From assembly GCA_964635065.1 (NCBI GenBank), contig CAZWMK010000049.1, forward strand, positions 1 through 15,760: a stretch of 15,760 bases of DNA. The letters run 5' to 3'. The DNA is from CAZWMK01 sp964635065 (lineage in GTDB: Bacteria; Pseudomonadota; Alphaproteobacteria; Sphingomonadales; Sphingomonadaceae). The notes beneath the pieces are model-generated. The model was not told where the DNA came from. It ran no database searches and saw only the letters and a program-made list of their open reading frames with translations. Shown in pieces: positions 14,124 through 15,760 of the stretch. Position 1 is the stretch's first letter. The number at the start of each line of letters is the position of its first letter. The position numbers were made by a program, and so were the translations under genes.

Positions 14124-15557
14124 TCAGTCGTCGTCGAAACGGAAGCGCGTCGGTCCGCGCTGCCGTTCGTCGATGATCAACCGTCGGCCTGCGGGCGGTG
14201 CGGAACGCTGGCGGCAATCGCGCCGCTGGCACTGGCTACAGCCAAGGCCGACCAGCGTCGGCTGAACGGCATCAAGATCCAGCCCGCGGGCATAGACCAG
14301 CCCGCGCGCATGACGCAGTTCGCATCCCAGTCCGATGGCGAATTCAGGTCTGACGCCGCCATAGGGCATGGCGTAACTGCGCACGGTCCGGGCCACAGTG
14401 AAATAGCGTGCGCCATCCTCCAGTTCGATCAACTGGCTGCGGATCATGCCGGGACGGTCGAAGGCCGCGTGTAGCGACAACAGCGGACAGGCGCCGCCCT
14501 GGCTGGCGAACGGCAAATGGGCAGGTGCAAAGCGTTTGGACACGGTTCCGGCGCGATCGACGCGCAGCATGAAAAAGGGCACGCCGCGCGCACCGGGCCG
14601 GTGCAGGGTCGTCAGACGGTGGGCAACCTGTTCAAAGCCGGCACCGAACCGGGCCTGCAACAGCTCGATATCATAGCCCAGTGCCTCACAGGCGGCATGA
14701 AAACGGCCATAGGGCATCATCAGCGCCGCCGCGAAATAGCTGGCAAGATTGTGGAGCAGCAAGCGTTCGGTGGCCTTGTCGGCAAAACCCGCGCTGGCGA
14801 CAACCTCGTCCATCTCCGCCCGGGCTTCGACAAGGCCAAGCTGATAGGCCACCTCGAACGTGCGCGACGCCTGATCGAGCACTTCGTTCAGCTGCAACTG
14901 ACGGCCATGATAATCAAGCCGGCGCAGCAGATCGGGCATGACATCGACCGGAAGCACGCGCACGGTCAGGCCGTGGCGCGCGCGCAGCCGCTCCCCGATG
15001 GCAGCAAACAGGTCAGAGGCGACAAGCCGCAGTTCGTCAGCCAGCGCCTCGGCGCGACCGTCGATCTCGGGGAAAAAATTCTGCCGCGCCTGCCAAAAGA
15101 CCCGCAGCAGATCGAGCGGGCCATTCGCCTGGGCTGCGGCAGCTGCCATGTCAGCCGCACCAGCCTGTTCTTCCCGCGCTGCGCCGTAAAGCCGGGTCAG
15201 TGCCTGAACGATACCGGGACATGATGCGACAAAGTCCTGAATTTCAGCCCGGCCAATGTCGAGACCAAGTAACAGCGGGTCGCCAAGAATCCGGGTCACG
15301 TCCGCCGTCTGGGCGTCGGTATCGTCGCCGGTCAGAAGCCGCAGGTCGAGATTATAGGCATGGCTGAGCTTGAGCAGGAACGCAGCGGTGAGTGGCCGCT
15401 GGTTTCGTTCAATCAGGTTGAGATAGCTGATCGAAATGCCGAGATCATCCGCCATACGCGTCTGGGTCAGGCCCATGCCGACACGCAGACGGCGCAAGCG
15501 CGGTCCGGCAAAAAGCTTACGATCCTGTGGCGCACTGGCCTGCGGCGGACTGATCAT
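14124..15557 (-). CDS. ScfR/RamB-type XRE transcriptional regulator (short-chain fatty acid metabolism)
   Basis: DNA-binding regulator of the family that controls acetate, propionate and glyoxylate/methylcitrate genes in actinobacteria and alphaproteobacteria (RamB, PccR, MccR). The 477 residues hold an N-terminal XRE helix-turn-helix (about 18-74: GLTQTRMADDLGIS, then ISYLNLIERNQRP). A central IrrE/M78-like region follows, without a zinc-protease HExxH, containing LLHNLASYFAAALMMPYGRF. The C-terminal ScfR domain has the cysteine cluster C440, C443 and C448 in LGCSQCQRRDCRQR. The start is fixed: an in-frame stop lies 12 bases upstream and the next methionine would remove part of the helix-turn-helix. 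There is no Shine-Dalgarno sequence. Which genes it controls is unknown, and it is unlikely to belong to the polysaccharide system. Confidence 0.88.
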   Translation of the reverse strand: MISPPQASAPQDRKLFAGPRLRRLRVGMGLTQTRMADDLGISISYLNLIERNQRPLTAAFLLKLSHAYNLDLRLLTGDDTDAQTADVTRILGDPLLLGLDIGRAEIQDFVASCPGIVQALTRLYGAAREEQAGAADMAAAAAQANGPLDLLRVFWQARQNFFPEIDGRAEALADELRLVASDLFAAIGERLRARHGLTVRVLPVDVMPDLLRRLDYHGRQLQLNEVLDQASRTFEVAYQLGLVEARAEMDEVVASAGFADKATERLLLHNLASYFAAALMMPYGRFHAACEALGYDIELLQARFGAGFEQVAHRLTTLHRPGARGVPFFMLRVDRAGTVSKRFAPAHLPFASQGGACPLLSLHAAFDRPGMIRSQLIELEDGARYFTVARTVRSYAMPYGGVRPEFAIGLGCELRHARGLVYARGLDLDAVQPTLVGLGCSQCQRRDCRQRSAPPAGRRLIIDERQRGPTRFRFDDD

Positions 15558-15565
15558 GTAAATAT

Positions 15566-15596
15566 TTTATCATTTCAACATGACACCAAGCGTCAA
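15566..15596 (-). promoter_or_regulatory. candidate promoter of the ScfR-type gene, leaderless type
   Basis: On the minus strand a -35-like TTGACG (15591-15596) is followed after 19 bases by GATAAA (15566-15571) in an AT-rich run. Transcription would start about 15558-15560, within a few bases of the ATG at 15557. This agrees with the missing ribosome binding site. The spacer is longer than ideal. Confidence 0.4.
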
Positions 15597-15613
15597 GTCA
15601 TACGAAATATGAC
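15597..15613. promoter_or_regulatory. perfect inverted repeat upstream of the regulator, possible operator
   Basis: GTCATA (15597-15602) and TATGAC (15608-15613) are perfect inverted arms around a 5-base centre. The repeat touches the -35-like element of the regulator's candidate promoter, a position suited to autoregulation. A second inverted repeat, CGGTT (15613-15617) and AACCG (15623-15627), follows directly. Binding by the ScfR-type protein is inference. Confidence 0.4.
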
Positions 15614-15673
15614 GGTTTTGACAACCGCATTTACCGCGCCCGATCGCTGGCCATGCGGGATGATGCCCCAATG

Positions 15674-15708
15674 AAAAAGGGGCCACCCGCATGGGCAGCC
15701 CCCTTTTT
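15674..15708 (-). terminator. rho-independent terminator of the gene beyond the right edge
   Basis: AAAAAGGGG (15674-15682) pairs with CCCCTTTTT (15700-15708). Within the loop a CCC/GGG pair (15686-15688 with 15693-15695) can form. The symmetry would let it act in either direction. The minus-strand stop codon at 15729-15731 lies 20 bases upstream in the minus direction, so it most likely ends that gene and separates it from the ScfR-type gene. Confidence 0.8.
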
Positions 15709-15728
15709 CTTCGACCGTGGCCGGTTGA

Positions 15729-15760
15729 TCAGGCCTTTGGTGCCATCACCATCAGCATCT
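15729..15760 (-). CDS. C-terminal end of a minus-strand gene, cut by window end
   Basis: Reading leftward from the edge, one frame gives MLMVMAPKA followed by TGA (15729-15731), and a strong terminator follows 20 bases later. Only nine codons are visible, so the protein cannot be named. The main support is the terminator placement. Confidence 0.35.
   Translation of the reverse strand, partial: MLMVMAPKA

Noticed and set aside
12878..14176. Long plus-strand open frame (432 codons) across the MFS gene and the DUF4870 gene
   Set aside because: It crosses two genes with clear family signatures in other frames, has a low-complexity charged product, and no domain I recognise.
1..15760. CRISPR array, insertion sequence, toxin-antitoxin or defence genes
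   Set aside because: No regularly spaced repeats, transposase motifs or small paired genes of that kind were seen.

Overview
The window reads as chromosomal DNA of an alphaproteobacterium, most likely a sphingomonad. This rests on the GC-rich housekeeping genes on the right, a ScfR/RamB-type regulator, a DUF4870 protein and a Wzi-type protein. The assignment is from protein style only and was not searched.

Layout. Bases 1-54 are the 3' part of a tRNA-Ala(GGC) gene with its CCA encoded. After a gene-free stretch of about 200 bases, holding a possible tRNA terminator and a candidate promoter, a tightly packed plus-strand cluster runs from 261 to about 10656. Its order is: Wzz-type chain-length regulator (TTG start), left-handed beta-helix O-acyltransferase, DUF354 protein, MurJ/MviN-type flippase, GT4 glycosyltransferase, WbpD/WlbB-like N-acetyltransferase, DegT-type aminotransferase, Gfo/Idh/MocA oxidoreductase, PglC-type phosphoglycosyl transferase, Wzy/ligase-like membrane protein, and a membrane-anchored protein of the D-glucuronyl C5-epimerase family. 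A 46-codon ORF overlaps the epimerase stop and may be the stump of a lost gene. Most junctions overlap or are nearly contiguous, so this looks like one long operon, with one 110-base gap before the polymerase gene.

On the minus strand follow a Wzi-family outer-membrane capsule protein (convergent with the cluster) and an LplT-like MFS transporter. A small DUF4870 membrane protein lies on the plus strand. A ScfR-type regulator is on the minus strand, with an apparently leaderless start and palindromes upstream. At the right edge are a rho-independent terminator and the last few codons of another minus-strand gene.

How the genes work together (inference). The oxidoreductase, aminotransferase and acetyltransferase would convert a UDP-GlcNAc-type sugar into a 2,3-diacetamido sugar nucleotide. 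The phosphoglycosyl transferase loads a first sugar on undecaprenyl phosphate, and the GT4 and perhaps the DUF354 protein extend the unit. The flippase exports it, and Wzy and Wzz polymerise it and set its length. The C5-epimerase homologue, anchored with its domain in the periplasm, could then convert hexuronic acid residues in the polymer, and Wzi could hold the product at the surface. A Wzy-dependent capsule or exopolysaccharide with a heparosan-type uronate epimerase is the most interesting reading of the window. The left half of the cluster is visibly more AT-rich than the right flank and abuts a tRNA gene, which suggests acquisition by transfer.
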